This document shows, piece after piece, positions 23,201-34,445 of a stretch of 64,000 nt of DNA. The notes under the pieces were generated by a model. That model was given only the letters and a program-made list of their open reading frames with translations. It was not told the DNA's origin and made no database searches. A program made the translations under genes and the position numbers. The DNA is from Liolophura sinensis (Eukaryota > Mollusca > Polyplacophora > Chitonida > Chitonidae): NCBI RefSeq assembly GCF_032854445.1, contig NC_088295.1:9657385-9721384 (forward strand), written 5' to 3'. Position 1 is the stretch's first letter, and the number at the start of each line of letters is the position of its first letter.

Positions 23201-26200
23201 ACAGCCCTACATGTGGGAACATGTTATCTGTTGTTAATTAAGTTAGACTAATAAACAGTGGGAGTTCACCTGGTCAGTATAGCCAATCTCTAGCTCCGTG
23301 CAACACACTTATTATAGCTATCATAGGATAAGGGTAAGGGTTATGTCAGGTTCACTCACCGATTAACCTTAAAATGTACCGTAGTAAACATGGTATAAGC
23401 TACCCAAGTCATGAGAGGGATGACGTCATCAAGCTTTTCATTTTGAATTGTAGGTCAGAGTTCAAAAGTAGGCCGCTGAACTGAAAGTAATTAGGTCACA
23501 ATTACTACTGATTTAAATAGTTAGAATATTCAAAGTAGGCAGCTATGGGGATGGCAGTAGGCAGCTGTCTGCAGCCTGCTACTTGCCCTTTATGAACACT
23601 CTGCATCATGTGTACTTATATCAATATTGAGCTGTATCATGCACATATTTCATATTCTGGTGTTTAACCAAAAAAAATATGTCAATGGATGCATTTGAAA
23701 TTTAGACTTGTAATGTTCTGGAGACGTTTTTAACACATACCAGTGTGTACCTGAAACATTTGATCATTTGTGAATATCTTTCTTCAGTTATAAGTATTGC
23801 AAATGTATGTTTAAATGTTTACACTGCATGTATATCATGTGCCGCCTGGAATTGATCTTTTCAGCATAAGTAAGTGTAAATCAATGTTTATTAGAAACCC
23901 GATGTTAACCTTTCACCTGTGTTTTGATTGGACAGGTGTATCTGAACTGGGTGAACTCTGTACTAAGCGACACAGGGCGGCAGGTGGAGGGACTAGCTGA
24001 CGTCCAGAAAGGGGAGGTGTTGTGTCAACTGCTCAATATCCTTAGTCCTGGAGCAGATCTTCACTACACAGTCACAGTATGTCAGTAGTTTCATATGAAT
24101 TGTATTTTACAAACCATCTATCATATCTTCTCTACAGTGTACATGTATATGTATGTGAACTTCACTGACCAAGAGCTCTTACTAACTCATTCTGTTAAAA
24201 TTAAAAATATTACTCTTCAGCAGTCAATTAACACTTGATGACTACTCAAATCAAGATGAGGCATAGGTTTGTTGGATTTCTGGCAAATTCTGCTGTTGAA
24301 ATCATTATTCTTGAGTGTGATATAAAAAATATATCCACTAATATACCAAACTTCCATTTTCATTCACTGAGATTAAAAACAATTTATAAAAACATTTTTC
24401 ACTTTTTTATTCCCATGTCCACTTCATTAATTGAACAGTGATCTTGAGGTTTGACTTAAAAAATGCCAGATTTTTTGGATCTGATATACATGTATTTCCT
24501 GGAGGAATACTTCATAAGCTATATCCATGTATGAACATGTATGACTTCTGTGGCTAGATCAATTTACACAAATTTTACTGACGCCATTGAAGAATTACGT
24601 CCAAGGTCTTCAGAGCACACACACAGTCTCAAGCAGATTTTGTAATTCTATGTAAAGATTGCAGAGTTTGAAATAATAAAAGGAATTCTTACTTACGTAG
24701 AATTAAATACAACTATGCAGAACAAATCCTTTGATTTGCCCCAATACTACATGTTTTCACAAATGCTCTTTGCAAAGCATACTCAAATTTGCATGGGACT
24801 TGTATTCTGGGATTAGCCGTAGCATTAATGGTAACTCATTACAACATATTTAAGGTGGAACGTGCCGTGCATGATAAAAGACCTTTACAATACAGGTGAA
24901 AATTTATCAAATTACCTTCCCAAGAACACCTTTATTTAGTGATAAGGTTATCTTTTGTAATTGGTTTATTATTTGGATGTTTGAAACAAAGAAACAATGT
25001 AGCTAAGCAGTGGCTTAGTTTTGTCAGTGGCTAGTTTGGAGAATGTAATATCCTACCCATGAGGAATTAGGCATTAAGATCTAAGAGGATTTAACATACC
25101 CAGCTAGAACTGACCTGTATACCTACTGACTGTTACAGGCTGGGGGTGAGGTAGAGGGGCAGGGGACGATTCTCAGGTACCTGGACCAGGTCATTTCCTA
25201 CCTGACCAAGCATGGAGTAAAGCTCAGTTTGACCAGTCAAGGTAACTGACTTATATATATATATATATATATATGTACCAGCAATTCTAGTATACACAGC
25301 CATAGCACCATGTAACACAAGTTATCTGTAGATACTATTCCAGAATACTTGTGCACCTGTTGACAGTTATTGTCTCTGATTACATATAATGACTATAATA
25401 TAAATGCATACCACAAGGTAACCTAACCTTGTCATTTGACAGTTTGTTTTTTAAATCCAACTATCTGGAGCGATCACCTCATGTAAATTTGCCTGCTGTC
25501 TTATTCATGCGGTTGTCTACGTTCGTTGATTTTGTCAGTTTGTTATTTTGTGTTTGTGCTACCCTAAATAACAACCCTTCACCATGCTTACATGTATACT
25601 ACAGCACTGTGCTGAACAGTTGTATGTAGGTTAAGAATAATTGGAATATCTTTTTGGATGCATACTGTAATGGTTTTTGTATCAATTTTCAGATGTTATT
25701 CAGGGAGATGTGAAGTCCATATTGGACCTTTTGTGGGCTATCATACTTCATTTTACAGTCCATAATCCAAGTAGGCATGACCTTCCGAGCATGTAATCAT
25801 TCCATAATAGATTGTCATTCACTTGCCTTATCTCTTATACTGCTAGATAGCAAAAGGGGATTTTCAGATAAAAGAAATATTTCATGGCCTTTATTTGCTT
25901 CTAAAAATACAGTTGTAACCTTTGTACTTTGTTATAGTCACACCTGTTTGAAAGAATATTTGTTCATGAACTAAGCCATAATTAATTTAGTTACCGGTAC
26001 ATGTATTTATTTAATATTATCTATTTGCATTTAGGAATACCGAGAAAATACAGTTGTAACTTTTGTACGTTGTCATAGTCACACATGTTTGAGAGAATAT
26101 TTTTTCATGAACTAAGCCATAATTAATTTAGTTACCTGTAAACGTACTTATTTAATATTATCTATTTGCATTCATTCTGGTCAGCTTACATATACCTTTA

Positions 26201-29200
26201 AGCCGAGTTACCTGTAAGTATGGTGTCAAGTAAAGATATTAAGTGTGAGATTCAGCATTGATGTAATAAAGAGTAACATTATACGATTCTTTCTCAGAAA
26301 GAAGTGTTGATAAAAGAACCATCAGAAATGGGAAGAAATTGATTCTGAAGTGGTGTTGTAAACAACTGCCATCAGGAGTCTGGAACCCGCAGAAAACTGT
26401 GACAAACAAGTGAGTGCATGTGAGGGAAGCTGTCATTATTTGTGGTGGTTTATCTGTTGTTAACATCATGCTACTGTTCCTCACTCACTCACTGAACAGA
26501 CACAGTTGACATCTGTGATTGGTCACACAGTTTGCATTGTTTTGTTTTTACAATAATTGGTTAATGGTTTATCACTGTGTGATGACCAATTAGTATTTCG
26601 CTGTCTTTGAAAGTTTTAAAGAATGTAGATAATTGGAAGAATTGATAAATCACTGACTTCTGATTACCAGTATAGCACATTGCACACATAGGTAACATGT
26701 ACATGCAAAACAGAATGACTGAAAAAAGTTAAGGCGACATGTCTGCCAAATTTGTGTATAATTGGGCAAGAAAACACAGGCAATGTGTAATAGTCAGTCA
26801 AAAATTAAAGCTGATTTGTTTGCTTTTGTCTCATGCTGTGACACAACTTTTCTTCAGGATTTTGTTCTGATTTCAGCCTTTGTAGTCATGAGAACTTTTC
26901 GAAGCTTCTGCAGCAAGTTTGTGGCAGTCCAGTGAAGAGCACTACAGAGGTAGGAGATATGTTACTTAGTTTCCAGGCACATGTTACTATTGGTTCAGAA
27001 ACTGTCATGTTCACAATTTTGCTGTGATAAAATTTGCAGATGTATGTTCTAGACGAAAGTCTTGATCATTGTGGGACATTTTTGTCAGTAGGGTAGAAGA
27101 TATAGTACAGGTCTTCAAATTTATTTGTTCTGAATGTAATTTATAACCTCAGGAACACTCAATTTTTCTGTATAGTTATTTATCTAATCATTGGCTTTGC
27201 GGAAAAGCTTATAGCGTATTGAAGAATGGTGCATTCATAAATCTCTCATAATTCAAGCTGCATTTCCATATGTAACCAATATATACCGTGGATTCCTAAT
27301 GGCGAAGGTATTGATTGCTGCGATATGTGTGTGCAGAGGGACTTGTGAAACAGGAACCTGCCAAAAATAAATGATAAGTGTGTAATAAATTCATTACTTT
27401 TGTCTGTCAGGATAAAGAAGAACAGATTCTGAGTCTGCTGTCTCAAGTGGAATCGAAATACAAAGTCAAAGGGGAGATAATCAAGTAAGTATGTGAAGCT
27501 CATAACATTTCATAATTAATTGAGTATTTATGTTGGAGAAGTTCATGGTTTAAATTAATAATTGTGTAGTGTATACCACATGATTATCTCCGATGTTCTG
27601 TGTTGCAGACCTAAGGAGTTACTAGATGGTACAATAGAGGACCATGACCTGTTGATATACATTGCTCTGCTGCGTTGGAGGGTAAGCCCAATTTTACTCT
27701 AATGTCAGTCTTATAGCTATTTTTTAAATTTATTTTATTTATTTATTTGATTGGTGTTATTTTTTTTAACTGATCATGCTTTATTTGATTTATTCAAATG
27801 TTACTTATGTTTAGGATTTCATACCAAAGCGGTTAATTAAATATTCAATTCAGAATAGTGATATCATAAAGATGACATAATGTGCAGTGGAGGATTTCAA
27901 TGCTGTTGTTGTAGAAACATTTGTCTGATGTCCTGTTTGACACATTTCCTTGATTAGCAGAGTGTTATTCATCCATATTGGCAGTACATGTATATAATAA
28001 TTTATATGTTTATCAGATAGATAACATCTGCATGGCCATTCTTATACAGTATGTGCAAAAGATAAGAGACACCAGGAAGTAATATTTTATGTTTTGTACA
28101 GATAGGAGAGACACAGGATTCAGAGAGCTCGTCGGAAGAAAATAGCACAAGGACAAGCGATGCTCTGCAAGATAACTCGGTAATAAGTAACTCAGTAATG
28201 TACAGATTACATTTTGTTGTACATGAGCTTATTCTCCAATCAGACGGAGGTACTAAGCATTGTTATTGGCATGACGTGACCATTAAATCTCGGTTTATTT
28301 TTATCCGGACTGAGAATTAGTTGTATGTTAACATGCACACAATTGTACTGGCATGGCTGTTCTGGATAACTGAGATTTGCATATCAGTATTCAAATCAAC
28401 CCCACACTGGTTCAGCATCAGTTTTACATCAGGAGTTTAGTTCCTAGTTAGATGCCGTAGTTTACTTCGGGCTCTGTTTGGTTTCCATTTCTTTTCATCT
28501 GACTGCTGCCGTATTGAAATGTTTTCAGCTGTAAAACCTGATAAAGTACATGATGAGCTCTATAAAAGATAACTCTATAAAACTGTTCTACTGGACAATG
28601 TATATTATTTACTGACGTTGGGGTGACAGCCTATCACCTTGAACAGAGTAAGGTGTTAAACAAAAAGAATTCCTGTTTATACTAAAACAATTTGCCACCA
28701 ATTCAGGATGTGTCAGGTCTGGTGAATTCCCATTTTTGTATAAAAAGGAATTCTTTAACACTTACTCTGTTGAAGTCGATAGGTTGTCGCCTCAGTAAAT
28801 AATATACATTGTCCAGTAGAACAGTTTTATAATGTTATCTTTTATAGCATATTAACCTGGATGTCTGAAAATCTACATTCCTATATATGTGATGAGTAGA
28901 TTCCAATGTTGTGTTAAAATAGAAAATTTGTTATTTAAACATCTATGTCACTGTACTGGTTTTCTCAATTGTTATTGTCAACACATTATTGTTTTCTCCT
29001 TAGTAACTTTTGGAAATTGTTGTGTTTTGTCAGAGTTTTCATCCGAGTGATCTAGGAAGAAGAATCTACCCCATGTCCACAGAAGACAACCAGTCTGGTG
29101 TGCCACTGTCGGTTATGCTTAAAAGTTACACTAATGGACAAGATAATAACCACAGTTACATGAACAAAATGTCTGATAAGAAATTTGTCACTTTCTCTGG

Positions 29201-32200
29201 TGAGAATGATAGTCTGCTTGAGAAAGGAAAAAACTGTTCAGCAGGAAGTCTGAGGCTTTCGAGGCCTAACAGTGCACCTACATCAAGATTTTCAGGTTCA
29301 GAAAGCAACACTTCTGGAAAAAGTGGCGCTGGCAGATTTGTCAGAAGTTTTTCTCCTTCACGGTATGCAAAAAGTTTCGAAATTCCAGCAGACAAAAAGA
29401 AGGAGTTGGAAAACAGAAGTGTGAAGATTAATGGGCAAGTATCTGGTGTCATTACTCCTCCGCTAGGGGGCCACACATCAGACACCAACGGCTTCTCAGA
29501 GGACACATCTGATTGGCTGTCTTCAGACATGGAGTACCAAGGAAACACTGATAAGGGAATCGTTAGAGATACTATCAATTTAAAGGTAAAAGAAGTAGTC
29601 ACAGGATGTGAAGCAAAGTCACTTGAGAGTGAAAAGTCCAGAGATAATCCAACATGCAGTGATAGCCATTGTAACCAAACCAGACTCCCTTCAACCAATA
29701 ATCCAGGAATTAAAGGATACCAAAATGGAGAGCCAAAGAATAATTTCAGAATCCCCGTAGGTGGCGTACCATTGTTTGGGATGACACCTGGCGCACCCAT
29801 GTCATCGGGGGTAAGTGGAGGAGTGCCGCTGTTCTTGTTACCAGGGCACGGCCCTGAAGTGGCACGACTACTGGAGGTTCTCCAACAACAACAACATACC
29901 CGTCAGACATTGGCTGACATGACAGACGGGGCAGTCTCATTGGGTGACACATCTCAATTTGAGACAAGTGAGAGGATCTCAGAAGGGGACTACACAGAGT
30001 ACTCAAACATTGGAGACGAAACTTCCTCATCCAGTGATTCTCGGGGAAAGCTTGAGAAAAACCATTCTCAGGATAGCTCTGAGGCAGAACTGAAACACCT
30101 TGGAGGTAGTCGGACTCCTAGTGAGGATCTAGCTCACTACATGTCTAGAGAATCTCGCTTAACAGATCCCCAGCGTCTGACAGATTCGGGGTGTGAATCT
30201 CAAAGTCGACCCGAGTCTAATCAGGGATGTAAGATCCAGGAAGATGAAAGTCTGAAGAAAATCCGACTGTTAAGAGAATCTTTGCAAAAACCTATGGAAG
30301 ATGATAAATTAAATGACAGGTCTTTCGGATCTGGGGATCTTCACATGGATGACTTAAGCTCAGGAAGAAGAGGGAATGTTTCTCCAGGAATGTCTTCCCT
30401 GGAAACAAAACCATTAGCACCTAAATGTAAACCAGAACAGCATTTTACAAGACGATTGATAGAAGATGTTGATGAATACAGAAGTAAGAACAACACATCT
30501 GGTGATGGCTACAGAGAAAGAGCAGAAAGATTCCCAAAAGGTGAAAAGCAGTTTGATAAAGACTTGGTTCATCTCTTGACTGATGAGATAAGAAACCTGA
30601 AATCAAAGGTTCTTACTTTGGAAAGATCTCAGGAAGGAACGGGGCCTGACAGTTTGGAGCAGCAGGAGCGAGGCAGGAACACAGAAAGGAGCCGTTTGCC
30701 AAAAGGCCCCTCAAAGAGATCCTCACGTGAGTCACCTCCAAGATCTCTGTTACGCTCTCCAGAACGTACTAGTCTCTCCAGCATAGAGGCCAGCAGGAGA
30801 GCTCGAGACACTGTCAGTGATCTCCTAGTTACTATGCAAAGTCCTTTAAGTCGGAAGACTGCTGAAGATGATATAGACCAAAGATCCCGCCGAGACTTGA
30901 GCAGACGGCCATTGTTATCATATCATGGGTTTGGGCGATCATTATCAGAAGATAGACTTCACAGGAATCAGTGTCGCCGAAGAGAAAATCATTCACCAGT
31001 TGATGATTGGAGGTCTAGAAGTTTCCATGGACACAGTGAACAAAGTCAGGATCCTGACTATTATCGTGAAGCCCGCTCCAGAAGTTTGCAAGATCTTTCG
31101 GGAAGGAAGATTCCCACGGGCATACTGATGGATGATGAGCTGATTGTAAAGCCTCCATCTGCAGCACCCATCAAATATGGTTACAGCAGCCCCATACAGA
31201 AAGTCTCCTCTGACATTTGGGGTGTGGACATAAAAGATTTGGACAGTCTAGAACCTGGAAGGCAGGAAAAATGGAAGCGGCTGACAGAGCCCAAGAAATT
31301 CATGACTGACAGTCAAATCATCGAGCTCAAGCAATGTCTGGCCAGCGCTACAATGGAGAATGAAATCCTGCATGCCAAGGTGGGCAATGCCAGTCATGAG
31401 ATAGGTGAAAAGATGACCAAAATGGCCCAAGTTTTAGAGGAAACCAAGCTGTCCTTGATTAAGACTCAGGCCGAGAATGAAGAGTTGCACACTCAGTTGA
31501 ACAGAGAAAGGTTAAGGTCAGACACTTTAGAGGTCAGGGTGGCTGACCTTGAAGGCTCTCTGACCAAGTCAAGGTCAGATTGTGAGCGTCTTGAACAGGA
31601 GCTTGAAGAGGCACGGACCCTGTTGGGTGGGACCGACGCTGATGGTATTCACAAGGTGGAACAGGAGAATTATCAGTTAAAGAGACAACTTAATGTCAGC
31701 AAACAAGAACAGAAGAAAACTAAAGAGGTAAGTGTCTGCAGTTGCTTTTCTTCACAAGCCTGTTGTAGGTGAAGGCCAAACTTTTAGATATCACAAATAA
31801 TAGTTTTGAAAAACATTCACTCCTTCCAGTGTAAAAATGTATCCTTATCCTTAAATCACAGTGTATGAAAGTATGTCACAGTAAAGTAAGGTAAAATCTA
31901 AAAGCCTTGCTTATTGACATGAACATATATAAACCACATTATTACAGTATAAACGAGCTGTGTATTGGTAGTATGTTAAGCTGTTTTTCTTTACACTCAA
32001 CCATCTAACAATTTGAAAAATTGTGCAATACATTTAGCGTTTTACCTTTACTTTGCCTTTGTTATTTGCAGGAGCTAGAGAGCATGAAAGTGAGCCGGGA
32101 CCGAGCCCATTCTGCTGTGAAGGATCTGCAGGTTAAGCTTGATGACACAAGAGAAGAGAACCACTTCCTAAGCCAAGAAATCAATGAGGTCAAAACACAG

Positions 32201-34445
32201 GAACGATCTTACAGGAAAACAGCGACACTTCTGACACGGGCTGCAGATATCAAAGAGAGGTTTTCCAACAGGGATGAGAAAATGAGTGCTATCACTACCG
32301 AGGATCGACTCCAAGCTGATCGGATTCATTCCTTCTCCCCCGCCACCCCTGCACACACCTATACCACATCTACACCATACTCTAAGCTGAAGAGTTCTGA
32401 GCCCTTGATGACGAGTAGTCCCTCCAGGGGGCACTTTATACCACGATCTGTCTCCCCAACAGATATCAGCCCAGTAAAGAACTACCCATCAAGACCCAAA
32501 TCCTACAACTATGAGGAGATTTCGCCCGCTGTCAAGTCATCCTTCAGAGAAATCTACCCACATCGCAGAGGAAAGACTTCAGCCCTCCATACAAGAGATG
32601 CTTTTCAAGATGTTACCCCAGGGGATGAAGGGCGTATGAAGTGGTCTCTGACCGGTCAGCTTAACTACTCAGACAGTGACCTGGGTGAGAGTCAAGCAGA
32701 GAAGCCATATATAGATGGGTACATGGACAGTCGGCCACCCCACCGTGACCCACTGAGAGAATCCCAAACCTCACATACGTCAAGGTCACGCCAAGGTGGA
32801 AGCAGAAGTTATGCCGAAGAAATAGAAAATCTCAAGTCCCACCTCTCCCGGTCATATCTCAGTGAGGACAATGGGCCTCGACAAAGACCTCGCTCAACAG
32901 ATCCTCATTCCTTAGCACTGCATCATCATTCAGGGCTCAACAACAGTTACCATGGCAACTCAGGGTATGACTGGGAAATGAGAACTCCTCAAGGGAGATC
33001 ACTGAGTGAGTTTACTCCACAGAGACCGTTCAAAGCTGCAGGCCGTTCTCCAGTAAGAAGTAGTGGTCCAGTCCGAGGAATTCTCAAACCTGCCAGTAGC
33101 GATCAGGACCTCAGGAGAATTGGCAGGAGTTCTCCACCCAGCCGGCGGAGTGCTAGTCCTAATGTCACCTTCAACATGGAGGTTGCATCACGAGCCATCT
33201 CCCCACAGAGTACGATCAGTCGCCATGAGACGGTGGGACATCTGAGAGGCCATTCGCATTCCGGAGGGGTTCCACTGTTTGGGGTTCCAGCCCGTCGCTA
33301 TGGCATCGTTCGAAATCTAAACGATGAGTTTGAAGACGAGGAACCAGTCCGAGACTCTGAGAACCATTCAATTCAGGGGTTCCGTGCCAAGAACTGGTTT
33401 GAAAATAAAAACAGGTAAGGAATCTTTACCCAGTTCACACATTTTTAACAGCTTCTACCATAAGTTGATGTTTTAAAACTGTTGTCAGTAGTGGTTAAGA
33501 TACATGTAGTAAGGTGAAACTGTTTAGTGCTCTGGCAAGTCTAAATCTATGCTCTGTTATTATAATCCTCTAATATATTTGGTATATTTTCTCTTTTATC
33601 ACATGTCTTGAATGACTTGAATGTTTTGTTGTAGTGAGTATAGGTATTCTATCTGCTCCTGACTATTCCCTTGTCACCTGAATGATGGCTCTGAATGTAA
33701 ATAAATGTTGTACAGTACAATATGTACGTAACCACCAGTATATTTTTTCTTGTGAAAAATATAATGGGTGGACAAGTACATACAAATGCATGTACATGTA
33801 GCTAAAACTTTTTGACCTATTTCTTGTAATCATTGTATTGAGTGTTACTGGTAGTTTTGCATTTTCTCAAATTTAAACATGGAAATAGCTACAGAGTGCT
33901 TTGTCAACACTCTTCATTCTATCACTATATAGGTATAATGGAAAGAGAGAAAATTCAGGGAATTTTTGAGGCCGCATGCACAAATAAGTTAACAAACTGG
34001 CTAACAAAGCAAACCAGAACTTTGACATTGATTGACTGAACTATTAGAACTCTCAAATCTGTTTATGTAAATTTTGTCTCCTGGCAGTAAACTAAGCTAG
34101 CATTTTACCTGTATAATCCAGGACTTAGCAATGGCACCACTTCACAAAATATACCTTTTTTATACTGTGTTTTAGTCTCGATAATTGATTTTTTGAGGGC
34201 TACACTGTCTTTCTTGAAATAAAATTTTGCAGACAAAAGACTGATTTTCTGCAGTGGTGCGTTTTACTGGGTTACCTCCCTTGTTTCCTCACTAACTTCC
34301 CCCCTCTCTCTGTCTTCCTGTGTTTCCCGTCAGCTGTGACGCCTCTGTACTAACCATGGACCAGCGGCAGTTCGCTGATTTCCTCATTGATAAATACCTG
34401 AACCATCGTGTACCCTACCTGGACTCGGCCTGTCCCAGTGTCTAA
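17205..34445 (+). CDS. Tandem calponin-homology, serine-rich coiled-coil protein (12 exons)
   Basis: Exons 17205-17219, 23936-24076, 25139-25241, 25693-25770, 26298-26409, 26886-26949, 27411-27484, 27609-27681, 28102-28179, 29034-31727, 32072-33414 and 34334-34445 join in frame to 1628 codons plus TAA. Residues about 5-112 resemble CH1 of actinin/spectrin proteins (VYLNWVNSVL, LTKHGVKLSL, GDVKSILDLLWAIILHF). Residues about 117-220 resemble CH2 (GKKLILKWCC, KPKELLDGTIEDHDLLIYIA). Residues about 225-990 are rich in Ser, Arg, Glu and Asp and probably disordered. Residues about 995-1210 are a coiled coil. The tail ends DQRQFADFLIDKYLNHRVPY. Tandem CH modules bind F-actin, so an actin- or cytoskeleton-linked scaffold is likely by inference. 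I do not recognise a named orthologue. No CDS break is seen. Confidence 0.9.
18505..19215. repeat. 36 bp minisatellite, about 20 units
   Basis: The unit is gtgttcacatctgcagttca followed by tgggtgttccatctca. Substitutions distinguish units; the 18790-19110 part is most regular. A lone related unit sits at about 18200-18240. Because 36 is divisible by 3, all three plus frames stay open for 90-143 codons, giving 12-residue periodic ORFs that are artefacts of the repeat. Confidence 0.95.
19609..19720 (+). repeat. SINE 3' fragment (family A)
   Basis: Diverged family A tail: ccaccataatgctggtcacc, then tgttcttgagtatagcataa and an aataaataaataaataa end. The tRNA-like head is missing. Confidence 0.8.
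23936..24076 (+). CDS. CH gene exon 2: CH1 first half
   Basis: Encodes VYLNWVNSVLSDTGRQVEGL, ADVQKGEVLCQLLNILSPGA and DLHYTVT in phase 0. The pattern of W-x-N...L...DV.KGEVL.LL is the first half of CH1. Acceptor is attggacag, donor is gtatgt. Confidence 0.9.
24077..25138. other. CH gene intron 2
   Basis: AT-rich intron of 1.06 kb. Nothing recognised apart from the flanking splice sites. Confidence 0.6.
25139..25241 (+). CDS. CH gene exon 3: CH1 middle
   Basis: Encodes AGGEVEGQGTILRYLDQVIS and YLTKHGVKLSLTSQ, matching the helix-GVKL segment of actinin-type CH1. Ends in phase 1 with donor gtaact. Confidence 0.9.
25693..25770 (+). CDS. CH gene exon 4: CH1 end
   Basis: Encodes VIQGDVKSILDLLWAIILHF TVHNP. 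The G(D/N)VK...L.L.W.IIL.F pattern is the most diagnostic CH1 stretch. Phase 1 on both sides. Confidence 0.92.
25771..26297. other. CH gene intron 4 with a tandem duplication
   Basis: Contains two direct copies of a roughly 130 bp segment (25904-26032 and 26045-26173) sharing aaaatacagttgtaac, catgaactaagccataatta and attatctatttgcatt. Spacing is 141 bp; copies differ at about one base in ten. Confidence 0.8.
26298..26409 (+). CDS. CH gene exon 5: CH2 start
   Basis: Only one frame is open: RSVDKRTIRNGKKLILKWCC, KQLPSGVWNPQKTVTN. LILKWCC aligns with the first helix (LLLWCQ) of actinin/spectrin CH2. Ends phase 2 at gtgagt. Confidence 0.88.
26886..26949 (+). CDS. CH gene exon 6: CH2
   Basis: To stay in frame the acceptor must be ccttttgtag at 26885, not the nearer ttcag at 26875, which brings a stop in the needed phase. 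The exon then encodes HENFSKLLQQVCGSPVKSTT E. Donor is gtagga. Confidence 0.78.
27411..27484 (+). CDS. CH gene exon 7: CH2
   Basis: Encodes DKEEQILSLLSQVESKYKVK GEII plus two bases. Acceptor is gtctgtcag, donor is gtaagt. It aligns with the long CH2 helix before the PKxLL segment. Confidence 0.9.
27609..27681 (+). CDS. CH gene exon 8: CH2 end
   Basis: Encodes PKELLDGTIEDHDLLIYIAL LRWR. The P.(E/D)LL...D...L.YIA...R pattern closes a CH2 domain. Donor is gtaagc, phase 0. Confidence 0.9.
27682..28101. other. CH gene intron 8
   Basis: AT-rich intron. A stretch near 27722-27760 (tttatttatttgattggtgtt) matches an inverted family A SINE tail. Confidence 0.55.
28102..28179 (+). CDS. CH gene exon 9: acidic linker
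   Basis: Encodes 26 residues, IGETQDSESSSEENSTRTSD ALQDNS, a Ser/Glu-rich linker after CH2. In phase at both ends, so it could be skipped without a frameshift. The donor gtaata is weak. Confidence 0.8.
28560..28847. mobile_element. Fold-back (MITE-like) element in CH gene intron 9
   Basis: An inverted repeat of about 120 bp per arm with a central spacer. The left arm starts ctataaaagataac and continues aaactgttctactggacaat; the right arm, read in reverse complement, starts the same way (ctataaaagataac) and continues with the same aaactgttctactggacaat. Both then share gtatattatttactga. It would fold into a long imperfect hairpin in the pre-mRNA. No clear target-site duplication or coding content. 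Confidence 0.85.
29034..31727 (+). CDS. CH gene exon 10: giant serine-rich exon and first part of the coiled coil
   Basis: A single 2694 bp exon of exactly 898 codons (residues 247-1144), far larger than all others. It starts SFHPSDLGRRIYPM after acceptor ttttgtcag and ends QEQKKTKE before gtaagt. Composition is Ser/Arg/Glu/Asp-rich with RSRSLQDLSGR-type stretches. Two GGVPLF motifs lie at about residues 489 and 508. A short coiled coil is at about 757-780 (LTDEIRNLKSKVLTLE), and a long one begins near residue 995 (IIELKQCLASATMENEILHA). Confidence 0.93.
32072..33414 (+). CDS. CH gene exon 11: coiled coil end and basic/serine-rich tail
   Basis: A 1343 bp exon for residues 1145-1591. The coiled coil continues (ELESMKVSRDRAHSAVKDLQ, then LDDTREENHFLSQEINEV) to about residue 1210. 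The rest is low-complexity, rich in SPxR and RS motifs, with a third GGVPLFG at about residue 1542 followed by VPARRYGIVRNLNDEFEDEE. Acceptor is tatttgcag, donor is gtaagg, phase 2. Confidence 0.93.
34334..34445 (+). CDS. CH gene exon 12: C-terminus and stop
   Basis: Encodes CDASVLTMDQRQFADFLIDK YLNHRVPYLDSACPSV then TAA. The compact helical-looking end (FADFLIDKYL) contrasts with the disordered region before it and may be a docking element. Acceptor is tttcccgtcag after a long CT-rich tract. Confidence 0.88.

Larger units (their letters stand above)
17220..23935. other. CH gene intron 1
   Basis: A 6.7 kb first intron. It holds the 36 bp minisatellite (about 18505-19212) and a SINE 3' fragment (19609-19720). 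The remainder is AT-rich with no recognisable exon. First introns of this size often hold enhancers but no specific site is claimed. Confidence 0.7.

Noticed and set aside
29156-29800. 214-codon minus-strand ORF
   Set aside because: It is the antisense shadow of the large CH exon 10, whose plus-strand frame is supported by splice phases and composition.
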